Shown: one piece after another, positions 33,921 to 42,160 of the stretch
How the letters are laid out: every line of letters begins with the position of its first letter
How positions within the stretch are numbered: the stretch's first letter is position 1
NCBI RefSeq assembly: GCF_022829635.1
Contig: NZ_JAKSYO010000055.1
Coordinates: 1-64,000 of the forward strand
DNA length: 64,000 bases
Direction of reading: 5' to 3'
Origin: Methylobacterium sp. E-066
GTDB lineage: Bacteria > Pseudomonadota > Alphaproteobacteria > Rhizobiales > Beijerinckiaceae
Notes under the pieces: generated by a model
The model's input: the letters and a program-made list of their open reading frames with translations, nothing else
What the model was told of the DNA's origin: nothing
Databases searched by the model: none
Program-made: the position numbers and the translations under genes

Positions 33921-35006
33921 GTGCGGGTGCATCCCCCGCTGGTCGCCTTGCCCCCCTTCCGCACCCTCGGCCTCTGGGCCGCCCTCGTCGCCGTGTCCGC
34001 GGCCGTCTCGTACGGGCTGCTGCTCGCGCAGTTCCCAGCGGCGTTGCTGCTCGGCCCGATGATCGCGGCCATCGCCTTCGGGGTCGGCGGCTCCCGGCTG
34101 CACGTGCCGCGCGTCGCCTTCAACGCCTCTCAGGCGATGATCGGATGCCTGGTCGCCCACGCCGTCACCGGGCAGATCGCCCAGACCCTGTTCGAGGACG
34201 GGCCGCTGATCGTGGCCGTCGTGCTCGTGACCGTGGCGGCGAGCGGCTTCGTCGGCTGGGTTCTGACCCGGTTGCGGGTGCTGCCCGGCACCACGGCGGC
34301 CTGGGGTTCCTCGCCCGGGGGCGCCTCGGCCATGGTGGCGATGGCCGAGGATTTCGGCGCGGATCCGCGGCTCGTGGCCTTCATGCAGTATGTCCGCGTG
34401 GCCGCGGTGGTGTTCTCGGCCTCGCTCGCCGCCCGGTTCCTGATGGAGGCGCCAATCCCGGGGGCGGCCCCCGGCGCGGCCGAGGTGACCGGGCCGGTCG
34501 CGCTGCTGGCGACCCTCGCTGTGGCGGTGGTCGGTGCCGGCGCGGCCCTGGCCCTGAGGGTCCCGGCCGGCGCCCAGGTCGGCCCGATGGTGCTCGGCAG
34601 TCTGCTCCATGCCAGCGGCCTGGTGCGGATGTCCCTGCCGGCGCCGATCCTCGAACTCGCCTATGCCTGCATCGGAATCTATGTCGGCCTGCGCTTCACC
34701 CGGGAGACCCTGCGGCTGACCTTCTCGGCGCTGCCCGGCATCCTGGCGGCGACGTTTTCCGTGATCGCCCTGTGCGCTGCCTGGGGCTGGGGCCTGACCT
34801 TCCTGCTGCCGATCGACCTGCTCACCGCGGTGCTGGCCACCAGCCCGGGCGGCCTCGATTCCGTGGCGATCATCGCGGTCGGCTCGAAGGCGGACGTCTC
34901 CTTCGTGCTCGCCGTGCAGACCCTGCGGCTGTTCGTGGTGCTGCTCACCGGGCCGCTGCTCGCCAAGTGGATCAGCCGGTCCGTGCCGGAGGGCGCGGCT
35001 CGATGA
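33921..35006 (+). CDS. AbrB-family membrane permease
   Basis: A membrane protein of about 361 residues from GTG 33921; the frame continues to 33834, and the start is uncertain because no clear ribosome site was found. Two similar halves of about five helices are visible, each with the AbrB-family pattern: WGSSPGGASAMVAMAEDFGAD in the first and LATSPGGLDSVAIIAVGSKAD in the second. The family includes AbrB and proteins once annotated as putative ammonia monooxygenase. Transport substrate is unknown. Its stop overlaps the next start as ATGA. Confidence 0.75.
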   Translation: MRVHPPLVALPPFRTLGLWAALVAVSAAVSYGLLLAQFPAALLLGPMIAAIAFGVGGSRLHVPRVAFNASQAMIGCLVAHAVTGQIAQTLFEDGPLIVAVVLVTVAASGFVGWVLTRLRVLPGTTAAWGSSPGGASAMVAMAEDFGADPRLVAFMQYVRVAAVVFSASLAARFLMEAPIPGAAPGAAEVTGPVALLATLAVAVVGAGAALALRVPAGAQVGPMVLGSLLHASGLVRMSLPAPILELAYACIGIYVGLRFTRETLRLTFSALPGILAATFSVIALCAAWGWGLTFLLPIDLLTAVLATSPGGLDSVAIIAVGSKADVSFVLAVQTLRLFVVLLTGPLLAKWISRSVPEGAAR

Positions 35007-35350
35007 ACGCCCTGGTCCTCGCCTTCCTCAATTCCTGGCGCGGCCTGCGCCACGGCGCCCGCACCGAGCGGGCGGTGCGGCAGGAGCTGATGCTGCTGGC
35101 GCTCGGCGTGCCCGTCGCCTTCTTCCTCGGCGCGACCCTGTGGGTCCGGGTGGCCCTGATGGCGAGCCTGCTGCTGATGCTGGCCGCCGAGTTCCTCAAC
35201 ACCGCCGTGGAGAAGCTCTGCGACCACGTCCACCCCGGCCACCACCCGATGATCGGCACCGTGAAAGACTTGGCCTCCGCCGGGACCTTCATGGCGCAGG
35301 TGGCGGCGCTGCTGGTGTGGGTGGCGGCTTTGGTGGAACGGGTGGGGTAG
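35003..35350 (+). CDS. dgkA: Diacylglycerol kinase, DgkA type
   Basis: A 115-residue integral membrane protein with three helices. The active-site segment LAAEFLNTAVEKLCDHVHP and the following GTVKDLASAGTFMAQ match prokaryotic diacylglycerol kinase (Glu-x-x-Asn-x-Ala-x-Glu and Lys-Asp-x-x-Ser/Ala-Ala). It phosphorylates diacylglycerol, recycling it to phosphatidic acid in the inner membrane. It overlaps the AbrB-family gene by ATGA. Confidence 0.9.
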   Translation: MNALVLAFLNSWRGLRHGARTERAVRQELMLLALGVPVAFFLGATLWVRVALMASLLLMLAAEFLNTAVEKLCDHVHPGHHPMIGTVKDLASAGTFMAQVAALLVWVAALVERVG

Positions 35351-35436
35351 CAGACCCGATCGGGAGCGTCGCTCGCATCTCGCGGCGCGAGGGTCTATCT
35401 CCGGCCATCCGCGTCACGCGTCCCAAGTCCCAAAAC

Positions 35437-36960
35437 ATGACCGACTACATCCGAAAGATCCTGACCGCCCGCGTCTACGACGTGGCGATCGAGAGCCCCC
35501 TCGATCCGATGCCGCGGATGACCCAGCGGCTCGGTCGGCCCGTGCTCCTGAAGCGCGAGGACCTGCAGCCGGTCTTCTCGTTCAAGCTGCGGGGCGCCTA
35601 CAACAAGATGTCGGGACTGAGCCCGGACCAGATTGCCCGGGGCGTCGTCTGCGCCTCGGCGGGCAATCACGCGCAGGGCGTGGCGCTGGCGGCGGCCAAG
35701 CTCGGGGCCCGGGCGGTGATCGTGATGCCGCGCACCACCCCGTCGATCAAGGTCGATGCCTGCCGGGCGCGCGGCGCCGAAGTGGTGCTGCACGGCGACG
35801 CCTTCGACGAGGCCCTGGCCCAGGCGAAGATCCTGGAGGCCGAGCAGGGCCTGACCTTCTTGCACCCGTTCGACGATCCCGAGGTGATCGCCGGCCAGGG
35901 GACGATCGGCAAGGAGATCCTGGAGCAGCATACCGGGCCGATCGAGGCGATCTTCGTGCCGGTGGGCGGCGGCGGGCTGGCGGCCGGGATCGCGACCTTC
36001 GTGAAGTACCTGCGCCCGGGCACCAAGGTGATCGGCGTCGAGCCGGAGGATGCCGCCTGCATGGCCGCGGCGCTGGCCGCCGACACACGGGTCAGCCTGC
36101 CTTCGGTCGGGCTGTTCGCCGACGGCGTCGCCGTGCGCCAGGCCGGCGAGGAGACCTTTCGGCTTTGCCGCGAGCATCTCGACGAAGTCATCACCGTTGA
36201 CACCGATGCCATGTGCGCGGCGGTGAAGGACATCTTCGACGACACGCGGGCGGTGTCCGAGCCGTCCGGGGCGCTGAGCCTCGCCGGGGCCAAGCTCTAT
36301 GCCGAGCGCGAGGGTGGCGACGGCACCCTGATCGCGATCTCCTCGGGGGCCAATCTCAACTTCGACCGGCTGCGCCACATCGCCGAGCGGGCGGAGATCG
36401 GCGAGCAGCGCGAGGTCCTGCTCGGCGTCACCATCCCGGAGCAGCCCGGCGCCTACCGGGCCTTCATCCGGGCGCTCGGGCCCCGGGCGATCACCGAGTT
36501 CAACTATCGCCACGCGCCGGGGGCGGAGGCGCAGATCTTCGTCGGCATCAACGTCGCCGGGGGCAAGCGCGAGAAGCAGGCGCTGATCGGCGACCTACGC
36601 GAGGCCGGCTATCGCGTCCTCGACATGAGCGACAACGAGATGGCCAAGGTCCATGTCCGCTACATGGTCGGCGGCCGGGCCGTGGGCGTGGCGCATGAGC
36701 GGCTGTTCCGCTTCCAGTTCCCGGAGCGGCCGGGGGCGCTGATGAAGTTCCTGGACGCCCTGGGGCCGAACTTCGACATCACCCTGTTCCACTACCGCAA
36801 CCACGGCGCCGATTACGGCCGGGTACTGGCCGGGATCGCGGTGCCTCCGGCCGAGCGCGTCCGGTTCGACGAAGCGATCGAGGCCCTGGGCTATCCGGCC
36901 ACCGACGAGACCGAGAACCCTGCCTACCGGCTGTTCCTGGATGGCGAGGCGGCTGCCTGA
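35437..36960 (+). CDS. ilvA: Threonine ammonia-lyase, biosynthetic type
   Basis: A 507-residue PLP enzyme from ATG 35437. The PLP lysine is Lys50 in FSFKLRGAYNKM; the phosphate loop is VGGGGLAAG near residue 176. Two C-terminal ACT-like regulatory domains follow (VLLGVTIPEQPGAYRAF and LFRFQFPERPGALMKF), indicating isoleucine-sensitive biosynthetic IlvA rather than the short catabolic form. It deaminates threonine to 2-oxobutanoate, the first step towards isoleucine. It appears monocistronic. Confidence 0.92.
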   Translation: MTDYIRKILTARVYDVAIESPLDPMPRMTQRLGRPVLLKREDLQPVFSFKLRGAYNKMSGLSPDQIARGVVCASAGNHAQGVALAAAKLGARAVIVMPRTTPSIKVDACRARGAEVVLHGDAFDEALAQAKILEAEQGLTFLHPFDDPEVIAGQGTIGKEILEQHTGPIEAIFVPVGGGGLAAGIATFVKYLRPGTKVIGVEPEDAACMAAALAADTRVSLPSVGLFADGVAVRQAGEETFRLCREHLDEVITVDTDAMCAAVKDIFDDTRAVSEPSGALSLAGAKLYAEREGGDGTLIAISSGANLNFDRLRHIAERAEIGEQREVLLGVTIPEQPGAYRAFIRALGPRAITEFNYRHAPGAEAQIFVGINVAGGKREKQALIGDLREAGYRVLDMSDNEMAKVHVRYMVGGRAVGVAHERLFRFQFPERPGALMKFLDALGPNFDITLFHYRNHGADYGRVLAGIAVPPAERVRFDEAIEALGYPATDETENPAYRLFLDGEAAA

Positions 36961-36963
36961 CTC

Positions 36964-37623
36964 TCAGCTGTCGACGGTATCGACCGAGATTACGTCGTCT
37001 GTCGCGCGCAGCTTGGCGGCGATCGCCTCGAAGCTGGTGCGCGACAGCCGGACGAAGGTGACGGTCACCTCGTCGAGATCCGGGTCGGAGGCCGGCCGGG
37101 TGGTGAACTGGCGGACCCGCGAGGCGCGCTCGCCCGTGACGTCGTGGAGCGTGTCGATCGACATCGTGCCCTTGCGGACGGTCATCCGCAGGGTCTGCGA
37201 CCGCATCCGTTCGCGCCAGCGCTCCTCGAATGGCTTGATCCCGGCGAGGATCCCGACCACCAGGGCCGTGGTCGCCAGAGCCGGCACGTAGAGCCCGCTG
37301 CCCACCGCCAGGCCGATCGCCGCCACGCCCCAGAGGCTCGCCGCGGTGGTCAGGCCCTTCACCACCTCGCCGCGCAGCAGGATCGTACCCGCCCCGAGGA
37401 AGCCGATGCCCGACACCACCTGCGCGGCCATGCGCGAGGGATCGAGCACGATGTTCTTGGTGCCGAGCACGTCGCTGAAGCCGAAGGCCGAGACGATCAT
37501 GATCAGGCAGGAGCCGACGCAGACGAGCATGTGCGTCCGCAAGCCCGCCGCCCAGAGCAGCCGCTCGCGCTCCAGCCCGATCACGCTGCCGGCCAAAGCC
37601 GCCAGGGCGAGCCGGGTCACCAT
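36964..37623 (-). CDS. MgtC/SapB-family membrane protein
   Basis: A 219-residue protein. The MgtC N-terminal domain has GSVIGLERE, GLRTHMLVCVGSCLIMIVS, VVSGIGFLGAGTILL and GLTTAASLWGVAAIGLAVG, with four to five helices. A C-terminal ACT-like cytosolic domain follows (residues about 140-219). The family aids growth at low magnesium and, in MgtC proper, inhibits the F-ATPase. It ends three bases from ilvA in convergent orientation. The start may be slightly upstream, since the frame begins with a short N-terminus for the family. Confidence 0.85.
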   Translation of the reverse strand: MVTRLALAALAGSVIGLERERLLWAAGLRTHMLVCVGSCLIMIVSAFGFSDVLGTKNIVLDPSRMAAQVVSGIGFLGAGTILLRGEVVKGLTTAASLWGVAAIGLAVGSGLYVPALATTALVVGILAGIKPFEERWRERMRSQTLRMTVRKGTMSIDTLHDVTGERASRVRQFTTRPASDPDLDEVTVTFVRLSRTSFEAIAAKLRATDDVISVDTVDS

Positions 37624-37729
37624 CTCGGCATTGCTGATCAGAATCGCCTCCGTCTCTCGGCATTACGCGGAGTATTTTTGGGGGTACCGGGAGGGCGGAT
37701 CAAGGCGGGTTCGGGATTCGACCGTACTC

Positions 37730-37819
37730 GTCATTGCGAGCGCAGCGAAGCAACCCAGGGACGCGCCACGTCCTGGGATCGCGCCCTGCCCTAGGTTGCT
37801 TCGCTGCGCTCGCAATGAC
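37730..37819. repeat. Palindromic intergenic element, copy 2 (90 bp)
   Basis: Perfect 26-base inverted arms (37730-37755 and 37794-37819) are identical to those of the element at 18849-18938, with the same 38-base spacing but a diverged centre. It lies between the MgtC-family and EcsC-family genes. Confidence 0.9.
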
Positions 37820-37849
37820 GGCGAGGCGGCGTCGTCGAGAGACTCCTGC

Positions 37850-38788
37850 TCAGGCCACCCCGAGTGCCGCCTTCTCCACCTCGTAGGCCGCCCGCACGGC
37901 CGCAGCGCCATAGGACCGCTCCAGCCGTCGCACGGTGAAATGCGCGCGGGCGGTCGATTGGAAGTGGCTCATGAAGGCGGTGTTCACCGCGGCGCCGCCG
38001 AAGGCGCCCAGAACCGGCACCGCCTGGGCGGCGACCTTCTGGGAGACCACGAGGCCGAACCGGGCCGCGATCTGCGCGGTGAACCGGATCAGCGCCGGGG
38101 CCGACTGGTCGAGCAGGGTCTTGCTGCCCGCGTAGCGAGCCGCCTCTGACAGGGTCTTGGCCAGGGCCGCGCGCACGGCGAAGTAGCCGCTCTCGGTGAG
38201 CGCCGAGCCGGCCTCGGTCTCGGGCGGCGTGCGACCGCCCAGCGCAAAGACCTGGACGCAGGCCAGCGCGCCCTCCGGCGTTTCTAGATCCTCGCCCTCC
38301 TCCCGGGCGATCTCGGCGATCGAGCGCAGCATCAGTGTGGTCGAAACCGGAAGCTCCACCGCCAGGGTCGCGAGCCCGAACGCGCCCCCGATGGCGCCGG
38401 AGAGCGCGGCGAAGGCCTTGTGCTTGGTGTCGCCCGAGCCCAGCAGCCGGGTCAGCCGGCTCTCCGTCTTGGCGACGCCAGCCTCGATCGCGGTGCCGTC
38501 CGCGGGGACCACGTTCGTGCGCGGCAGCGTCGCCAGGGCGACCCGCAGGGCGCCGCGCATCGCCGCCTCGGTGGACCGGCCGACCGCTTCAGTGACCGGG
38601 GCGGGCAGCGAGCGGCCGATGATGTCGAGGGGGGCACCGGCGGCCGAGGACAGACGCGCCGCAAGACTCGGCCGCTCCAGCACCTGCACGGCCCGGCGCA
38701 GCGCGGCGAGATCGGCGTCGCTCAGGGCCGTCTCGGGGATCGTCGCCGGCACGGTCGCGTCGGCGCGGGTGAGGTCGGTCGTGCTCAT
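37850..38788 (-). CDS. EcsC-family protein
   Basis: A 312-residue protein with the EcsC pattern: GSGDTKHKAFAALSGAIGGAF, ELPVSTTLMLRSIAEIAREEG, GAFGGAAVNTAFMSHFQ and ARAHFTVRRLERSYG. Two weakly hydrophobic amphipathic segments suggest peripheral membrane association. The family takes its name from a Bacillus ABC-transporter operon gene but its biochemical role is unknown. The next gene upstream (AmpG-like) is on the same strand with a 25-base gap, so they may be co-transcribed. Confidence 0.8.
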   Translation of the reverse strand: MSTTDLTRADATVPATIPETALSDADLAALRRAVQVLERPSLAARLSSAAGAPLDIIGRSLPAPVTEAVGRSTEAAMRGALRVALATLPRTNVVPADGTAIEAGVAKTESRLTRLLGSGDTKHKAFAALSGAIGGAFGLATLAVELPVSTTLMLRSIAEIAREEGEDLETPEGALACVQVFALGGRTPPETEAGSALTESGYFAVRAALAKTLSEAARYAGSKTLLDQSAPALIRFTAQIAARFGLVVSQKVAAQAVPVLGAFGGAAVNTAFMSHFQSTARAHFTVRRLERSYGAAAVRAAYEVEKAALGVA

Positions 38789-38813
38789 CCGTGAATCCCT
38801 GGATCTGTTCGCG

Positions 38814-40196
38814 TCACGCGGTGCCGGAGGCCCGCGCCGTGGAAGGAAGCTCGGGCGCCGGGATGCGGTTCCCCGCCTCCTCGGCCGCCCGCGCCGCGGC
38901 CTCGTCCTGCCGCTGCCCGCGTCGCCCGACCGCGAGGCACAGGATCAGCACCGGGATCCCGACCAGCGAGGTCATCACGAAGAAGGCCGGATAGCCGATC
39001 GCCGCGACCACGAAGCCCGAGGAGCCGGCGATCAGCTTGCCCGGGAGGGCGTAGAGCGAGGAGAACAGCGCGTACTGCGTCGCCGCATAGGCCGTGCTGG
39101 TGAGGCTGGACATGTAGGCGATGAGGACGATGCCCGCGAAGGATCCGCAGAAGTTCTCGATCGAGATCGCCACCGTCAAGCGCCAGATCTCGGGGGCGCC
39201 GGCCGAGAGCCATGCGAAGGCGAGATGCGAGGATGCGGCCAGGAAGGCGCCGAGCAGCAGCGTCGGGAACAAGCCCAGCCGGGCGAGCGCCCAGCCGCCG
39301 GCGAAGCCTCCGGCGATGCCGACCCAGATGCCGTAGAGCTTGGTGACGGTGGCGATCTCCTTCAGGTCGAAGCCGAGCGCCCGGTAGAGCGGGCTCGCCA
39401 TCACGCCGGAGAGGAAGTCCGGCAGGCGGTAGAGCGCCACCAGCAGCAGGATGCCCCAGAGCGCGCCGCCGAAGCGGCCGTGCAGCTCGGTCAGCGGCTC
39501 CAGAATGGCCCGGTGCATCGACCAGAACCGGGAATGGCCGGTGGCATCGGCCTGAACCCGCGGCGGCGCGTCGAAGGCCGGCGCCAGCAGGGCGGCAATC
39601 ATGCCCACCAGCATCAGGGCGGCCATGGTCAGGTAGGCGAGGGTCCAGCCGCCGGACGCGGCGATGAACAGGGCGCCGGCCCCGGCCGCGATCAGCCCGA
39701 GCCGATAGCCGAGGTTCGAGGTCGCCGCCAGGATGCCCTGGAAGTCGCTGCCGGCGGCGTCGATGCGCCAGCCATCCACCACCACGTCCTGGCTGGCGGC
39801 GCAGAACGCCACCAGGAAGGCGCCGAGCCCTAAGAGCGCCAGGTCGGTCTTCGGGTCCGAGAAGGCCATGAGGACCAGGCACAGGGCGACCGCGGCCTGC
39901 GTCGTCACCATCCAGGCCCGGCGCCGGCCGAGCCGCGCGCTCAGGACAGGCACGTTCAGCCGGTCGATCGCCGGAGCCCAGAGGAATTTCAGCGAATACG
40001 GGAGCGCGACGTAGCTGAACAGGCCGATCGCCCGCACGTCGATATCCGAGAAGGCGAGCCGGAGCGTGAAGGTCCCGAGCACCAGCAGCAGCGGCAGGCC
40101 GGAGGAGAATCCGAGCGCCAGCATCAGCACGATCCGCCGGTCCTCGACGATGTCGCGCAGGTGGAAGCGACGCAAAGCCTGTGGCGGGTTGCCCAT
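38814..40196 (-). CDS. ampG: AmpG-like muropeptide permease (MFS)
   Basis: A 460-residue MFS protein with about 12-14 helices. AmpG signatures include GFSSGLPLLLVLGTFTLRL, SYVALPYSLKFLWAPAIDRL and AASQDVVVDGWRIDA. AmpG imports GlcNAc-anhydroMurNAc peptides for wall recycling and can feed beta-lactamase induction. The C-terminus has a charged tail. No ampC or ampR gene is adjacent. Confidence 0.85.
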   Translation of the reverse strand: MGNPPQALRRFHLRDIVEDRRIVLMLALGFSSGLPLLLVLGTFTLRLAFSDIDVRAIGLFSYVALPYSLKFLWAPAIDRLNVPVLSARLGRRRAWMVTTQAAVALCLVLMAFSDPKTDLALLGLGAFLVAFCAASQDVVVDGWRIDAAGSDFQGILAATSNLGYRLGLIAAGAGALFIAASGGWTLAYLTMAALMLVGMIAALLAPAFDAPPRVQADATGHSRFWSMHRAILEPLTELHGRFGGALWGILLLVALYRLPDFLSGVMASPLYRALGFDLKEIATVTKLYGIWVGIAGGFAGGWALARLGLFPTLLLGAFLAASSHLAFAWLSAGAPEIWRLTVAISIENFCGSFAGIVLIAYMSSLTSTAYAATQYALFSSLYALPGKLIAGSSGFVVAAIGYPAFFVMTSLVGIPVLILCLAVGRRGQRQDEAAARAAEEAGNRIPAPELPSTARASGTA

Positions 40197-40346
40197 CGCA
40201 TGGAACTCCTGAGCTCTATTGGCCTTGATCCCGCGAAATCGTGGCAGCCTTGGGCCGTTCGGGTCTTGGCTGAATCGGGAGGCCGAGCGCCTTTATCATG
40301 GTCGAAGCATGCTTAACGCGGTGTCCACGTTCCGCAGCCGCGGAGC

Positions 40347-41477
40347 GTGCAGACGGTCGCCCCGCGTCCAAGTTATGTCGACCAAGTGTGGAATGATGTG
40401 TTGAGTGCTCGTCCCGAACCCAGCCCGCCGCACGCGATGCTGGTCGATGCCTTCGCGCGCAGTCCATCCCCGATGGTCATCACCGACGCGCGCGCGCCCG
40501 ACAACCCGATCTCCTGGGTCAACGACGCGTTCCTGGAGCTGACCGGCTTCGACGCCGACGAGCTCCTGGGGCGCAACTGCCGCATGTTCCAGGGGGCGCG
40601 AACCGATCTGGCCGAGGTCGCCCGCATCCGGGCCGCCGTCGAGACAGGCAATCCGGTGACCGCCGAGCTGCTGAACTACCGCAAGGACGGCTCCACCTAC
40701 TGGAGCGCGATGACGATCACGCCGGTCCACGATGCGGCCGGGCTCGCGTATTTCTACGCGGCGCAAGCCGACATGACCCATACCCGCGAGCGCGAGGTGA
40801 CGATGCGCGTCACCAACGACGAGCTGGAACGTCTGGTCGCCGCCCGGACCCACGACCTGAGCGCCGCCCTGGAGCAGAAGACCGCCCTGCTCCATGAGGT
40901 CGATCACCGGGTGAAGAACAATCTTCAGGTGATCTCGTCCCTGATGCTCCTGAAGGCCCGCCGAACCCCGGAGGGCGATGCCCGGGACGCGCTTCAGGGC
41001 ATGGCCGAGCGGATCGGCGCGCTCTCTACAGCGCATCGGATGCTCTACTCGGAGGGTGACTGCACCCATTTCAACCTCGGCGACTTCGCTGCCGAGTTCC
41101 TGTCCGACGTAAATGCAGGCCTCGATCACGACAAGCAGCGAGTCGAGGCCGAGGTCGAGCCGATCGCGGTGGCGGCCGCCATGGCCGCGCCGCTCGCGCT
41201 GCTGATTCACGAGCTGACCGCCAACGCCCTGCGCCACGCCTTTCCGAACGCCCGGGAGGGGCGCGTCTCGATCACGGCCCGCCGCACAGCGGCCGGCATG
41301 CAGCTCACGATCCGGGACGACGGTGTCGGCTTGGCGGCGGCGCCGCCCAACCCCGCGGGCTTCGGCCGGAATCTGGTGGAGATGGTGGTCCGCCAGCTGC
41401 GCGGGACCATCGCCTGGGCTGATGCCGGGCCCGGCACCCATGTCGAGATCGATATCCCGCTCCAGCTGCCGACTTGA
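40347..41477 (+). CDS. LOV-domain blue-light sensor histidine kinase (HisKA_2)
   Basis: A 376-residue cytosolic kinase. Residues about 35-145 form a PAS/LOV domain with the flavin-adduct motif GRNCRMFQG (Cys78), followed by LNYRKDGSTYWS. Residues about 180-260 are a HisKA_2 dimerisation domain with phospho-acceptor His187 in EVDHRVKNNLQVISSLM. The ATP-binding domain has ELTANALRHAFP and IRDDGVGL. LOV-HisKA_2/HWE kinases are blue-light receptors in Brucella and related Rhizobiales. A single-domain response regulator lies 66 bases downstream and is the likely partner. Confidence 0.9.
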   Translation: MQTVAPRPSYVDQVWNDVLSARPEPSPPHAMLVDAFARSPSPMVITDARAPDNPISWVNDAFLELTGFDADELLGRNCRMFQGARTDLAEVARIRAAVETGNPVTAELLNYRKDGSTYWSAMTITPVHDAAGLAYFYAAQADMTHTREREVTMRVTNDELERLVAARTHDLSAALEQKTALLHEVDHRVKNNLQVISSLMLLKARRTPEGDARDALQGMAERIGALSTAHRMLYSEGDCTHFNLGDFAAEFLSDVNAGLDHDKQRVEAEVEPIAVAAAMAAPLALLIHELTANALRHAFPNAREGRVSITARRTAAGMQLTIRDDGVGLAAAPPNPAGFGRNLVEMVVRQLRGTIAWADAGPGTHVEIDIPLQLPT

Positions 41478-41543
41478 GAATTCGGCCCGAACGCTTCAAG
41501 CTCGTGAAACGCTCAGCGGTCGAGACACCAAAAGGGAGATCGC

Positions 41544-41987
41544 ATGAGGGGTGGGAACGCCGGCGCGGATGCTGCGCTCCGCATCCTCGTGGTCGAGGAT
41601 GAGGTGCTGATCGCGCTCGAACTCGAATGCCTGCTCGACGATCTCGGGCATGTCACGGTCGGCATCGCCGGGAGTTCGGCCGAAGCGATCGCCCTCGGCC
41701 GCTCGGCCGAGCCCGACGTCGCCTTCGTCGACATCCACTTGGTTGACGGCCCCACCGGCGTCGAGGTTGCCCGGGCGCTCGCGGCCGATCCGCGGATCAC
41801 CGTGGTGTTCATGACCGCCAACGCCAAGCGCATCCCGGCCGACTTCGCCGGCGCCATCGGGGTGATCGCGAAACCTTATTCCGAGCGCGTGGTCGCCAGC
41901 ATTTTAGACTGGGTCGCCGACCGTCGGGCCGGCCGGGCGCCGGAGCACGGGGCGCCGGACGGATTTCATTTCGCGCCGGCGTCGTAG
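41544..41987 (+). CDS. Single-domain response regulator
   Basis: A 147-residue receiver protein. The acidic pocket is VEDE (about 17-20), the phospho-acceptor is Asp63 in AFVDIHL, the switch Thr lies in VVFMTAN, and Lys110 is in VIAKPY. No output domain follows; the C-terminus is a short tail. It lies directly after the LOV kinase on the same strand and probably takes its phosphate, then acts by protein-protein contact, as LovR does in Caulobacter. Confidence 0.88.
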   Translation: MRGGNAGADAALRILVVEDEVLIALELECLLDDLGHVTVGIAGSSAEAIALGRSAEPDVAFVDIHLVDGPTGVEVARALAADPRITVVFMTANAKRIPADFAGAIGVIAKPYSERVVASILDWVADRRAGRAPEHGAPDGFHFAPAS

Positions 41988-42018
41988 GTTTTTTGCAACG
42001 GGCGCTCCCCGACCACCC

Positions 42019-42128
42019 CCCTCATCCTGAGGCGACGGAGCGAAGCGAAGGCCTCGAAGGAGGCCTCCAGCCAGCCGCGCGGTCCCTGGAGGCCACCTTC
42101 GAGGCTGTTGCGCAGCACCTCAGGATGC
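42019..42128. repeat. CTCATCCTGAGG-type palindromic element
   Basis: Outer arms CTCATCCTGAGGCG and CACCTCAGGATG frame inner complementary segments (GCCTCGAAGGAGGCC and CCACCTTCGAGGC). It occupies the convergent space between the response regulator and mutS. The outer core recurs at 33686-33744 and 57651-57765. Confidence 0.8.
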
Positions 42129-42160
42129 GGGCGGTTGGTGGGAGACCCCGCCCCCCACAA

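Noticed and set aside
38196..39833. 545-residue plus-strand frame
   Set aside because: Overlaps the antisense of both EcsC-family and AmpG-like genes, with shadow composition.
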